A stretch of 55,690 bases of DNA from Thermodesulfobacteriota bacterium (GTDB taxonomy: Bacteria > Desulfobacterota > DSM-4660 > Desulfatiglandales > Desulfatiglandaceae): positions 1-55,690 of the forward strand of contig JANQDY010000240.1 in assembly GCA_028278625.1 (NCBI GenBank), read 5' to 3'. The notes under the pieces were generated by a model that worked only from the letters and a program-made list of their open reading frames with translations, had not been told where the DNA came from and ran no database searches. Positions 15,780-24,018 of the stretch are shown here, one piece after another. Position numbers and translations under genes: made by a program. Position 1 is the stretch's first letter, and every line of letters starts with the position of its first letter.

Positions 15780-16970
15780 ATGGATTGTTATCAACAGAAA
15801 TTTTCAGTTTCATTTGATTATCCTATCTATTTTACGGAGAGGCTTTTTCATCCGGAGAATGATCTTTTGGCCCGGGTGTTTGATCGCAGGGATGAGGGAC
15901 GACGACACCGTGTGAAAGTGTTCATTGATTCGGGGATTGAAAGTGCCGACAAGGGGTTTCATTCCCATGTTAAAGCGTATGTTGAAGGTCGTTCAGAGCG
16001 TCTGCAAATGGCTGGGCCCATTGACCTGGTGCCGGGTGGTGCAAAAGCCAAAAGGGACTGGGACCTTCTTCATCATGTGATGGGAAGGATCGCTGAGAGC
16101 CATCTGTGTCGGCAGAGTTATGTGCTGGCCATCGGCGGCGGCAGCATGCTGGACATGGTGGGGCTGGCGGCCTCCCTGGTTCACCGGGGGGTGCGGCTGG
16201 TCAGGGCACCTTCCACGGTTCTGTCGCAAAACGATGCGGGGATCGGCGTCAAAACCGGTATTGATGATCACGGCATGAAGAATTTTGCCGGCACCTTCAC
16301 GCCTCCCTTTGCGGTCTTAAATGACTTCCATTTGCTTCGCACCCTTGAAATGGAGCACTGGATCGGAGGGGTGGCGGAAGCGTATAAGGTGGCCATCCTG
16401 AAAGACCAAAGGTTTTTCAGGTACCTTCAATCAAATGCAGAAAAGCTGGCCCAACGGGATGAGGCGGCCATTCAAAGGGTGATTAAACAATGTGCCGTGC
16501 TTCATCTGGAACATATCGGCAAAAACGGCGATCCCTTTGAGTTTGGCTCGGCCCGACCGCTTGATTTCGGGCACTGGAGCGCCCACCGGCTGGAAATGCT
16601 GTCCAAACACCGCATGGGTCATGGCCAGGCGGTCTCAGTGGGTATTGCCCTTGACACCTGCTATGCCTGCCGAATGGGGATGATATCCATAGAAGAACGG
16701 GACAGCATACTGGGAGCCCTGGAAAGGACCGGCCTGCCGGTCTTTAGCGACCTCCTGGAAGCCAGATCCGCTGACGGGACCCCGGCCCTGTTGAAAGGGC
16801 TGGATGATTTTCGGGAACACCTGGGGGGAATGCTGACCATTACCCTGCCCACGGCCATCGGCCGAACAACGGAAGTGAACGAAATGAATCCGGGTGTTAT
16901 AGAAGCGGCTGTTTTGCACCTTAAAGACCGCATCTCGCGCCGGCGGTCCGGAAAAGGGTCTTCCCATTGA
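15780..16970 (+). CDS. eboD: 3-dehydroquinate synthase-like cyclase, EboD-like
   Basis: A 396-residue sugar-phosphate cyclase-type protein. The NAD-binding glycine motif is VLAIGGGSMLDMVGLAASL. PSTVLSQNDAGIGVKTGID and GGVAEAYKVAILKD are conserved, and zinc ligands fit Glu in GGVAEAYK, His in LDFGHWSAH and His in GHGQAVSVGI. EboD differs from AroB in sequence context, so it probably cyclises a related sugar phosphate; product unknown. ATG 15780 follows repeat copy A and lacks a strong ribosome site; TTG 15774 is possible. Confidence 0.83.
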   Translation: MDCYQQKFSVSFDYPIYFTERLFHPENDLLARVFDRRDEGRRHRVKVFIDSGIESADKGFHSHVKAYVEGRSERLQMAGPIDLVPGGAKAKRDWDLLHHVMGRIAESHLCRQSYVLAIGGGSMLDMVGLAASLVHRGVRLVRAPSTVLSQNDAGIGVKTGIDDHGMKNFAGTFTPPFAVLNDFHLLRTLEMEHWIGGVAEAYKVAILKDQRFFRYLQSNAEKLAQRDEAAIQRVIKQCAVLHLEHIGKNGDPFEFGSARPLDFGHWSAHRLEMLSKHRMGHGQAVSVGIALDTCYACRMGMISIEERDSILGALERTGLPVFSDLLEARSADGTPALLKGLDDFREHLGGMLTITLPTAIGRTTEVNEMNPGVIEAAVLHLKDRISRRRSGKGSSH

Positions 16971-18214
16971 AAATCTCAAACGGTCCACCGCAGCATCTGA
17001 CCTACTGCCTCAATGTGCATCCCGGAGAAACCTGGGATGAAAATTTTAATGCCATTCGAACCAAAACCATTGACATTCGCAATCGGGTATCTCCGAAAGG
17101 GCCATTCGGACTGGGGCTGAGGCTGGGACACGAGGCTGCTCTTGGACTGTGGCATCAGAGGGCCCTGGATGAATTTAAAGGGTTTCTTGAAACCGAAAAC
17201 CTATATGTCTTTACCGTCAACGGTTTTCCCTATGGTGATTTTCACGGAGGCCCGTTAAAAAAAAGGGTGTACGCCCCTGACTGGCGCAGTGCGAAACGGC
17301 TTGAATATACTCTGTTGCTGGCAAATATTCTGGCGGAACTGTTGCCGGAAGGACTTTGCGGCAGCATCAGCACCGTACCGGGATCCTATGGGGAATGGAT
17401 TGAGACGGATGGGGATCAGGTGAAAATGGTTCAAAACCTCATGGCCGCTGTTTTGCACCTTGACCGCATCAGCAAGATGAAGGGGAAGGAGATTCACCTG
17501 GGGCTTGAGCCCGAGCCCGATTGTTTTCTTGAGACCACCAAAGGGACCATCGGTTTCTTCTCCGGAACGGTCTTTGAGGAAGGAAAACGGTATCTCTCCG
17601 AACTGGGCAGTGTTTCGCCGAAGGAAGCCGATGCCATGATCCACAGGCGTCTGGGGGTCTGCTTTGATACCTGTCACATGTCGCTTCAGTTTGAGGATCT
17701 TAAGAAAAGCGTTTCGGATCTGGTGGCCCACGGTATCAGGATTTCTAAAATACAATTGAGCGCGGCCCTTAAAATGCCCCTTTTGGAGGAGAGCCTCAAG
17801 AGGGTCCGGGAATTCTCCGATCCGGTCTATCTGCATCAAGTAAAAGCACGGTTTTCGGGAGGCGGCATTCAATCGTACCAGGACCTCCCCATGGCACTGT
17901 CAAGCAAGGATTGGGAGACCCGGGCCTGTGACCAGTGGCGCATCCATTTTCACGTGCCCCTCTATTTCAAAGGAGACGACATTTTGGGATCCACCCAAAA
18001 TGACCTGGATAAGGGGTTCTTTCATGCCGCGGCCCTTTCCGGGTGCGAACATTTGGAAATTGAAACCTATACCTTTGATGTGCTCCCTAAATCCCTTAAA
18101 ACAGAGGGCGTGGTTAAGAGTGTCGCCAGGGAGTATGAGTGGGTTTTGGGAAAAATGAAGAATACAGAATCCAGGAGTCAGAATAGAATGGTTGGCGCCT
18201 CTATGAGATTCTGA
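16967..18214 (+). CDS. eboE: TIM-barrel protein, EboE-like
   Basis: A 415-residue protein of the xylose isomerase/AP endonuclease-like TIM-barrel superfamily, matching EboE. It opens with HLTYCLNVHPGETWDE; metal-site candidates include GLEPEPDCFLETT and VCFDTCHMSLQFED. Translation probably starts at TTG 16967, overlapping the eboD stop as TTGA, with AAGGG upstream. The last 17 or so residues (after GKMKNTES) are encoded by a dispersed palindromic repeat rather than by family sequence, so the C-terminus has been extended. Confidence 0.8.
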   Translation: MKISNGPPQHLTYCLNVHPGETWDENFNAIRTKTIDIRNRVSPKGPFGLGLRLGHEAALGLWHQRALDEFKGFLETENLYVFTVNGFPYGDFHGGPLKKRVYAPDWRSAKRLEYTLLLANILAELLPEGLCGSISTVPGSYGEWIETDGDQVKMVQNLMAAVLHLDRISKMKGKEIHLGLEPEPDCFLETTKGTIGFFSGTVFEEGKRYLSELGSVSPKEADAMIHRRLGVCFDTCHMSLQFEDLKKSVSDLVAHGIRISKIQLSAALKMPLLEESLKRVREFSDPVYLHQVKARFSGGGIQSYQDLPMALSSKDWETRACDQWRIHFHVPLYFKGDDILGSTQNDLDKGFFHAAALSGCEHLEIETYTFDVLPKSLKTEGVVKSVAREYEWVLGKMKNTESRSQNRMVGASMRF

Positions 18215-18238
18215 ATTCTGACGCCTGAATTCCTGTAA
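18160..18238. repeat. Dispersed palindromic repeat at the eboE 3' end
   Basis: CCAGGAGTCAGAAT (about 18172-18185) is nearly the reverse complement of ATTCTGACGCCTG (about 18215-18227). The element covers the end of eboE, its stop and the gap before the next gene. Repeats of the form CAGGAGTCAGAAT..ATTCTG are widespread in related genomes. The next gene has no visible ribosome site as a result. Confidence 0.6.
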
Positions 18239-18242
18239 TCGC

Positions 18243-20237
18243 ATGAAACACCGTAATCTGAACCATATTCTGATACTTATCTTCTGCGTGGGCGCGGCCC
18301 TTTTCTTGGAATGGGTTACAACGCCCGGGCCGGTCACCAGAAAAATCCATATTGAAGCATTCCGCTACGGAACGGAACCCTCCGTTATCCGGGCCAATCG
18401 CGGAGATGAGCTGATACTGACCTTTTCAACCCGGGATACGGGACACAGCTTTTTTCTCCAGGACTACCGAATTGATGCAAAGATCACCCCTGCCAGCGAA
18501 ACAATTGAGGTACGAGATCCCCTTGAACCTGAACGGGCCCCCACCTATCAGTCCCAACTCCGTTTGAAAGCGGGTCTCCCCTGTTTCTGGGGGCACCTGG
18601 TATCCACCTCCAGGTTTCGCTGCCACGTCTATTGCGGCCCCATGCACGGGTTTGAACAGGGGGATCTGGTGGTGCGACCCAACTGGTTGTTCTCAGGCAG
18701 TTTGGGGCTGATGCTGGCCATCCTGCTCATGGGATATTACCGAATCAAAGGGGAAGGGTTGGGGCCCGGATCCAATTCCGTGAAATTTGCCGATTTGAAC
18801 CGGCGTTCCCGGATCATGGACCGGGTGCTCAAGTGGCGGTCCCTTCAGTTCACAGCGACCCTGCCGCTCCTGGCGGGACTCATGATCATCGTCCTTGCGG
18901 GATTTTTCGGCACCAAGGTGGGCGGACGGAATCTTGCGGTGATGCTCACCTGGATCATGTGGATCTCCCTTCTGGCCCTTTTTCTGGTCCCCTTGGGCGG
19001 AAGGATCTGGTGCCTGATCTGCCCCCTGCCGGTCCTGGGGGAATACCTTCAGCGGGGGGCCACCACGGAGGTGCGGGCCGGAGGGCGGGGCCCTTTGAAC
19101 AACCGCTTTTTCGGACTCTTTAGAAGATGGCCCAAATCCTTGAGGGGCCCGTGGATGCGGCTGGGCGCGTTTTTGGTGATCGGTTCATTGAGCGCCTCCC
19201 TGGCGGCCCAGCCCAAATGGACCGCGGTGATGCTCATGGTCATGGTCGCGGTTTCAGCGGTCATGTCCCTCATATGGGAACTTCGGGCCTTTTGCCGATA
19301 CCTGTGCCCCGTTGCCGCCTTTGTTTCCGCATACAGCGTCCTGGCACCGCTGGTGGTTCGAAATAGAGACAACACCGTCTGTAGACGTTGCCCGAACAAA
19401 CCGTGTTTGACCGGAAACGAAAAGGGCTGGGCCTGTCCCTATGGCCTTCTGGTGCCCCAAATGCACGGAAATGCGGACTGCGGCCTATGTACCGAATGTT
19501 TCAAGAGCTGCCCCAGCGACAATGTGGCGCTTGCCTGGCGAAAGGGGCCTTCGGAAGCAGTTTTCCGGTCCTACGGGGAAGCATGGCAGATGATCGCACT
19601 CATGGTCCTGGCCATTTCCTATTCCCTGACCGTTCATTCCCCGTGGCCTTTTATGCGAAATCTGGTGAACCTGGTGGACAAAGGGACACCGCTTGGGTTC
19701 TCTCTTTTTTTCGCGGCGCTCTGCGCGGCGGCCCTGGGCATTATCCCCCTCATCTTTTGGCTCATGTGCGCGTGGGGCCTCAAGCTCTCGAAAAAGGGGA
19801 GAAGGGAACCCAAAGGCATGGGACCAGGTGGAAGTCTCTATGAAAAAGAGATCTTCAGCGCATCCACGGGTGCGGTCTTTAAAAAGACAATTCCCGCCCT
19901 GGTCCCCTTCGGGCTGGCCCTCTGGGCCGTGTTTTTTGTTGAAACCCTTATGGCCAACATGACCTTCATTGTGCTAAGCATCTCTGATCCTTTCGGGTGG
20001 GGGTGGGATCTTTTGGGAACCGCGGGAATGCCGTGGATTCAAATCTGGCCCAGCGGCGTGCCGTGGATTCAGTCGGCATTGGTCCTTTTGGGAGCGACCC
20101 TCAGCTTGAAAAAGGGATACAGACTGTGGCATAATGAAATTGGCAGGAAAAATAGGGCCTTAAAAGGATTCCTGCCCACTGGGGCGGTGCTGGCGGCCAT
20201 GGCCTGCGGCATGCTCATCTATCTGACCAACTTTTAA
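18243..20237 (+). CDS. Membrane protein with CuA-like cupredoxin and NosR/NapH-type polyferredoxin parts
   Basis: A 664-residue membrane protein. After a first helix, residues about 35-145 form a cytochrome oxidase subunit II-like cupredoxin: His68, then Cys127, Cys131 and His135 in CHVYCGPMHGFE, matching the CuA spacing C-x3-C-x3-H. The usual axial Met three residues later is Glu138. Several helices follow, with CLICPLPVLGEY and CRYLCPVAAF as in NapH/NosR, then two ferredoxin-like cysteine clusters (CRRCPNKPC..CPYG and CGLCTECFKSCP). It could pass electrons between quinol or a ferredoxin and a periplasmic partner. It follows eboE by 28 bases. I know no characterised protein with exactly this layout. 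Confidence 0.78.
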   Translation: MKHRNLNHILILIFCVGAALFLEWVTTPGPVTRKIHIEAFRYGTEPSVIRANRGDELILTFSTRDTGHSFFLQDYRIDAKITPASETIEVRDPLEPERAPTYQSQLRLKAGLPCFWGHLVSTSRFRCHVYCGPMHGFEQGDLVVRPNWLFSGSLGLMLAILLMGYYRIKGEGLGPGSNSVKFADLNRRSRIMDRVLKWRSLQFTATLPLLAGLMIIVLAGFFGTKVGGRNLAVMLTWIMWISLLALFLVPLGGRIWCLICPLPVLGEYLQRGATTEVRAGGRGPLNNRFFGLFRRWPKSLRGPWMRLGAFLVIGSLSASLAAQPKWTAVMLMVMVAVSAVMSLIWELRAFCRYLCPVAAFVSAYSVLAPLVVRNRDNTVCRRCPNKPCLTGNEKGWACPYGLLVPQMHGNADCGLCTECFKSCPSDNVALAWRKGPSEAVFRSYGEAWQMIALMVLAISYSLTVHSPWPFMRNLVNLVDKGTPLGFSLFFAALCAAALGIIPLIFWLMCAWGLKLSKKGRREPKGMGPGGSLYEKEIFSASTGAVFKKTIPALVPFGLALWAVFFVETLMANMTFIVLSISDPFGWGWDLLGTAGMPWIQIWPSGVPWIQSALVLLGATLSLKKGYRLWHNEIGRKNRALKGFLPTGAVLAAMACGMLIYLTNF

Positions 20238-20253
20238 GGAACATTAAATCGGA

Positions 20254-21639
20254 ATGCGACTATCAAAATCGACACTCATTTCAGTTGCGGCGCTCCTGGC
20301 AATACTCATCGGCATCCCTCTGGCCCTCATCACCCATGAGGCCGGACGGACCGGGCAGTCGGTGACGGAGTATATCAAACGGACCCTGGCAAAAACCGAC
20401 GGTGAAAAACCGGTGAAGGGAGAGACGAATCCGGTACTTCCGGGTGAGAAAATCGATTTTCTGGAAAAAAGGGTTATCGGAGATCCCGTGGGAGATACGA
20501 AACCGTGGATCACCCATTTGAAGGTGGTGGATCTGGACCAGGACGGGCTCAAGGATGTTGTGGTGTGCGACGCCAAGCGGAACCAGGTCTCCCTCATACG
20601 ACAGGAGCCTTTGGGAACCTTTACGGAGACGCCCGTGGGAGACCAGGTGCGCGGCCCGGCACATGCCACCCCCTTTGATATTGACCAGGACGGTGATCTC
20701 GATCTTCTCATCGCCAAGATGGGCATGATATTCCCCAATAACGACAAGATCGGTGCGGTGGTGGTGCTGGAGAATGAAGGGGAGGGCCGGTTCCGGAACC
20801 GGGTCCTGGCGGATCGCATTGCCCGGGTCACGGATGTGGAAGCAGGGGACCTGGACGGGGACGGCGACATGGATCTGGCCGTGGGGCAGTTCGGCTATGA
20901 CGACGGGGAGATTCGCTGGATGGAAAACAAGGGGAACTGGGAATTTGAGAGCCACAACCTTTTGAATCTCTCAGGGACCATTCATACGCCCGTTTGCGAT
21001 ATTGACGGCGACGGGGATCTCGATATTGTGGCCCTGGTCTCTCAGGAGTGGGAAGAGATCTACGTGTTTGTTAACGATGGCAAAGGGAACTTCGAACCCC
21101 GAATGATTTACGGATCCACCAATGAGGATTTCGGCAGCAGCGGCATTTCCATTGTGGACCTGGATAAGGACGGGGATTTGGACATTCTCTACACCAACGG
21201 AGATGCCTTCGATTATATTCCCCCGGGGCCGCGTCCCTGGCACGGTGTCCAGTGGCTCGAAAACAAAGGGGGCCTTGAATTCGACTATCACCGAATCGGC
21301 GATTTTCCGGGGGCCTATTTTGCCAACGCCGTGGACGTGGACAGGGACGGGGATCTGGATGTTGCCGTTGTGAGCGGGTTTAACAAATGGGACGACCCAA
21401 AAGCCCAATCCATGATCTGGTTTGAAAATGACGGCAAAATGGGCTTTACGCCCCGGGACCTGGCTTCCGATCCCACCCATTTGCTGGTGCTTGATACGGC
21501 CGACATGGATGGCGACGGGTGGGTCGATTTCGTGACCGGCGGCATGCACGCCTACCCGCCCTTTGATCGCATGAGCCGCGTGCTCCTGTGGCAGAACCGC
21601 TGGCCGGACCGAAAAATGAATGCACAAAAAACAGAGTAG
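20254..21639 (+). CDS. FG-GAP/VCBS repeat beta-propeller protein, membrane-anchored
   Basis: A 461-residue protein with one N-terminal membrane helix (STLISVAALLAILIGIPLAL) and an extracytoplasmic propeller. At least seven FG-GAP/VCBS-type repeats carry calcium-binding DxDxDG loops: DLDQDGLKD, DIDQDGDLD, DLDGDGDMD, DIDGDGDLD, DLDKDGDLD, DVDRDGDLD, DMDGDGWVD. Such propellers bind ligands or proteins in the periplasm. It lies 16 bases after the membrane redox protein and just before a TPR membrane protein, so the three may form one complex. Confidence 0.85.
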   Translation: MRLSKSTLISVAALLAILIGIPLALITHEAGRTGQSVTEYIKRTLAKTDGEKPVKGETNPVLPGEKIDFLEKRVIGDPVGDTKPWITHLKVVDLDQDGLKDVVVCDAKRNQVSLIRQEPLGTFTETPVGDQVRGPAHATPFDIDQDGDLDLLIAKMGMIFPNNDKIGAVVVLENEGEGRFRNRVLADRIARVTDVEAGDLDGDGDMDLAVGQFGYDDGEIRWMENKGNWEFESHNLLNLSGTIHTPVCDIDGDGDLDIVALVSQEWEEIYVFVNDGKGNFEPRMIYGSTNEDFGSSGISIVDLDKDGDLDILYTNGDAFDYIPPGPRPWHGVQWLENKGGLEFDYHRIGDFPGAYFANAVDVDRDGDLDVAVVSGFNKWDDPKAQSMIWFENDGKMGFTPRDLASDPTHLLVLDTADMDGDGWVDFVTGGMHAYPPFDRMSRVLLWQNRWPDRKMNAQKTE

Positions 21640-21668
21640 TCGGTCCCGTGTTTCAGGTTTAACGTGAA

Positions 21669-23279
21669 ATGGCGAAAGAAGAAACGAGATCCTTAAAGCG
21701 GTTTTGGGTTCCAACAGCCCTGGTGGTCGTGGCGCTTCTGATTGTGGCGGGAACCTACGGGTTTTTAAAAAGGGCCGATCAAAATGCCCTTTTTGCACGG
21801 GTCCCATCTCCGGAGCGTGTCAGCGCGGGCAACAAGACCCTTGAAGATAAAATGGACCGGGCCCACGGTGCCGTGCGAAAGGCGCTTTTAAAGGACGGCT
21901 CCGAAGCACGGTTCGGCCGAAAGGCGGGCAAACTGGGTAATTTGTACCAGGCCAATCACTTCTACGACCAGGCAATTCCCTGCTACCGGGTGGCCATGGG
22001 ATTCGATCCTTCAAACGCGCGCTGGCCATACTATCTGGCGTTCATCCTGCAGGAAAAGGGGGAAAGCACCTCGGTTCAGGACCTTCTCCGGAAGACCATC
22101 ACCCATTCTCCCGGGTACGCACCGGCAATCCTCAAGCTGGCGGACAATTACTTCAAAAGCGGAAACCAGAAGGATGCGGCAGAAGAATACCGGCGCCGTT
22201 TGGATCTTCTCCCGGACGACCCCTATGCACTCCTGGGGCTGGCCCGCATTGCCGTTGATCACGGACAATGGGAGGCGGCCGAGGGATATCTCAAACACGC
22301 TGTCGGAAGTAATCCCTCCTTTGGGGCCGCGCACCGTCTTTTGGCCGCGGTCCACGACCATTTTGGCCGGAAGGAAGAGATGAAAACATCCCTTGATCGC
22401 GCTGCCCAATGTACCAGGTTCCGTCCGGCACCGGATCCCTGGATCGATGCCTTAAACGACCTCTGCTTTGACGTGGAACAACTTCTGGTGCTGGGATCAA
22501 AGGCAATCACGGAGCTGGATATTGAAGGGGCGGCCAAGTATTTTGGCCGGGCCAAGGATCTGGACTCACAAGACCCGAGGGTCTACCTTTCCCTGGGACG
22601 GTTGTGTTTCATGACCAGCCAGTTAAAGGCGTCCCGGACTTTTTTTGAACAAGCCCTTCGGTTGGATCCCAAAAGCGACGAAGCCTATTTTCAACTGGGT
22701 GTCATCTCAAGAAAGGAAGGGGATCTGGGGGCCGCAAGAGCCATGTTTCAAAAGGCTCTGGGCTTTCACCCGGACAATGCCAATGTGTACAATAACCTGG
22801 GCGTCACCCTGTTGGAAATGGGAGATTTCAGGGGGGCCGAAAAAGCGCTTCAAAAAGCCCTTGACATCTATCCCGAACATATCAATGCCCGTTACAACCT
22901 GGGGCTTGCCCTATGGAGTCTGGGAAAGACGGATCAGGCGATACGGGAATACCGGTGGGTCATGAACGTAAAACCCAACTGGCCCATTGTGGCCAATTCC
23001 CTGGCATGGGTTCTGGCAACGGACCCTGATCCCGGGAACCGTAACGGCCATGAGGCTGTTAAGTGGGCACGGGTGGCCTGTGCTGGCAAAGGAGGGGAGA
23101 ACCCGGAATACCTGGATACCCTGGGGGCCGCCTATGCGGCTGCCGGCCGTTTCCAAGAAGCGGTTCAGACCGCCAGAAAAGCCCTTAAGCTGGCCCAGAA
23201 TGCATCAGACAGGGAACTGGTTGAAGAATTGAAAATGCGCCTGTCCCTTTATGAATCCGGACAGGCATTTGTTGAATAG
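21669..23279 (+). CDS. TPR-repeat protein with N-terminal membrane anchor
   Basis: A 536-residue protein. A single helix near residues 16-35 (TALVVVALLIVAGTYGFL) precedes about ten tetratricopeptide repeats, clearest at AYFQLGVISRKEGDLGAARA, VYNNLGVTLLEMGDFRGAEK and RYNLGLALWSLGKTDQAIRE. The repeat part is probably periplasmic and serves as a protein-binding scaffold. It is the last gene of the run that starts with eboC, and repeat copy B follows its stop after one base. TPR and FG-GAP proteins are often paired in exported complexes. Confidence 0.87.
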   Translation: MAKEETRSLKRFWVPTALVVVALLIVAGTYGFLKRADQNALFARVPSPERVSAGNKTLEDKMDRAHGAVRKALLKDGSEARFGRKAGKLGNLYQANHFYDQAIPCYRVAMGFDPSNARWPYYLAFILQEKGESTSVQDLLRKTITHSPGYAPAILKLADNYFKSGNQKDAAEEYRRRLDLLPDDPYALLGLARIAVDHGQWEAAEGYLKHAVGSNPSFGAAHRLLAAVHDHFGRKEEMKTSLDRAAQCTRFRPAPDPWIDALNDLCFDVEQLLVLGSKAITELDIEGAAKYFGRAKDLDSQDPRVYLSLGRLCFMTSQLKASRTFFEQALRLDPKSDEAYFQLGVISRKEGDLGAARAMFQKALGFHPDNANVYNNLGVTLLEMGDFRGAEKALQKALDIYPEHINARYNLGLALWSLGKTDQAIREYRWVMNVKPNWPIVANSLAWVLATDPDPGNRNGHEAVKWARVACAGKGGENPEYLDTLGAAYAAAGRFQEAVQTARKALKLAQNASDRELVEELKMRLSLYESGQAFVE

Positions 23280-23280
23280 G

Positions 23281-23361
23281 AAGGGACGTTGTTTATATTT
23301 ACATTTACCTGAGTAGAGCTTTAGATGTCTGTGAAACACTAAAATATAAACAATGTCCCCA
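23281..23361. repeat. REP/MITE-like palindrome, copy B
   Basis: Left arm AAGGGACGTTGTTTATATTT; right arm AAATATAAACAATGTCCCC, its reverse complement with one mismatch in the outer part. It starts right after the TPR gene stop and overlaps the start region of the HAD gene, whose AGGA lies at its end. Confidence 0.75.
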
Positions 23362-23364
23362 GGA

Positions 23365-24018
23365 ATGATGAAAAAACAAAATCTGATATTGTTTGATTAC
23401 GATGGGGTCCTGGTGGATTCTCTGGTCCATAACGTGGCCATTGCCGAGGATTGCGCCCGGAAAATGGGGCTCGACACGTTTCCGTCCGTTGACGAGATTC
23501 GAAACATGGATAACATGACCTTTGAAGAGACGGGCCTTTTGATGGGATTTTCAGAGGAAGAAAATCGGATTTTTCTAAAAGACGTTTTTAAGGGACTGAC
23601 CGCCGGGGTGGACCGCCTCTCCATTTTTCCCGGGATGGGTCCATTGATCCGGTCTTTGAGCAAAAACCATATTGTGACCGTTCTGACGGCCAACACGGAA
23701 CAAGGGGTATCTCGGTTCCTTGAGATCAACGGTCTTTCGGAATATGTGGCGGCAGTACTCGGCAGCGGCACGCCGGGCGCAAAATCCGACAAAACAAAAG
23801 CATTGATGAAACGGTTTTCCATGGACAGGGATCAGGTCTATTTGATCGGCGATACCATCAGTGATATCAGAGAGGCCAAAAGGGCCGGCGTCAAAAGCAT
23901 TGCGGTCACCTGGGGATTTCAAGACAAAAATCGTCTTTTAAAGGAACAGCCCGATTTCATGGTCAACCGTCCACAGGAAATCGGGATGCTTTTTGGAGGA
24001 AATCATCATGACGGATAG
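23365..24018 (+). CDS. HAD-superfamily phosphatase (phosphoglycolate phosphatase-like)
   Basis: A roughly 217-residue HAD hydrolase. Motif I is LILFDYDGVLVDS (nucleophile and acid Asp), motif II is VTVLTANTEQ, the motif III lysine lies in GAKSDKTKAL, and motif IV is VYLIGDTISDIREAKRAG. The helical cap between motifs I and II makes it subfamily I. Small phosphorylated metabolites such as phosphoglycolate or sugar phosphates are likely substrates. Starts at 23353, 23365 and 23368 are in frame; repeat copy B overlaps this region, so the choice is uncertain. It overlaps the sugar kinase gene by 11 bases. Confidence 0.88.
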   Translation: MMKKQNLILFDYDGVLVDSLVHNVAIAEDCARKMGLDTFPSVDEIRNMDNMTFEETGLLMGFSEEENRIFLKDVFKGLTAGVDRLSIFPGMGPLIRSLSKNHIVTVLTANTEQGVSRFLEINGLSEYVAAVLGSGTPGAKSDKTKALMKRFSMDRDQVYLIGDTISDIREAKRAGVKSIAVTWGFQDKNRLLKEQPDFMVNRPQEIGMLFGGNHHDG

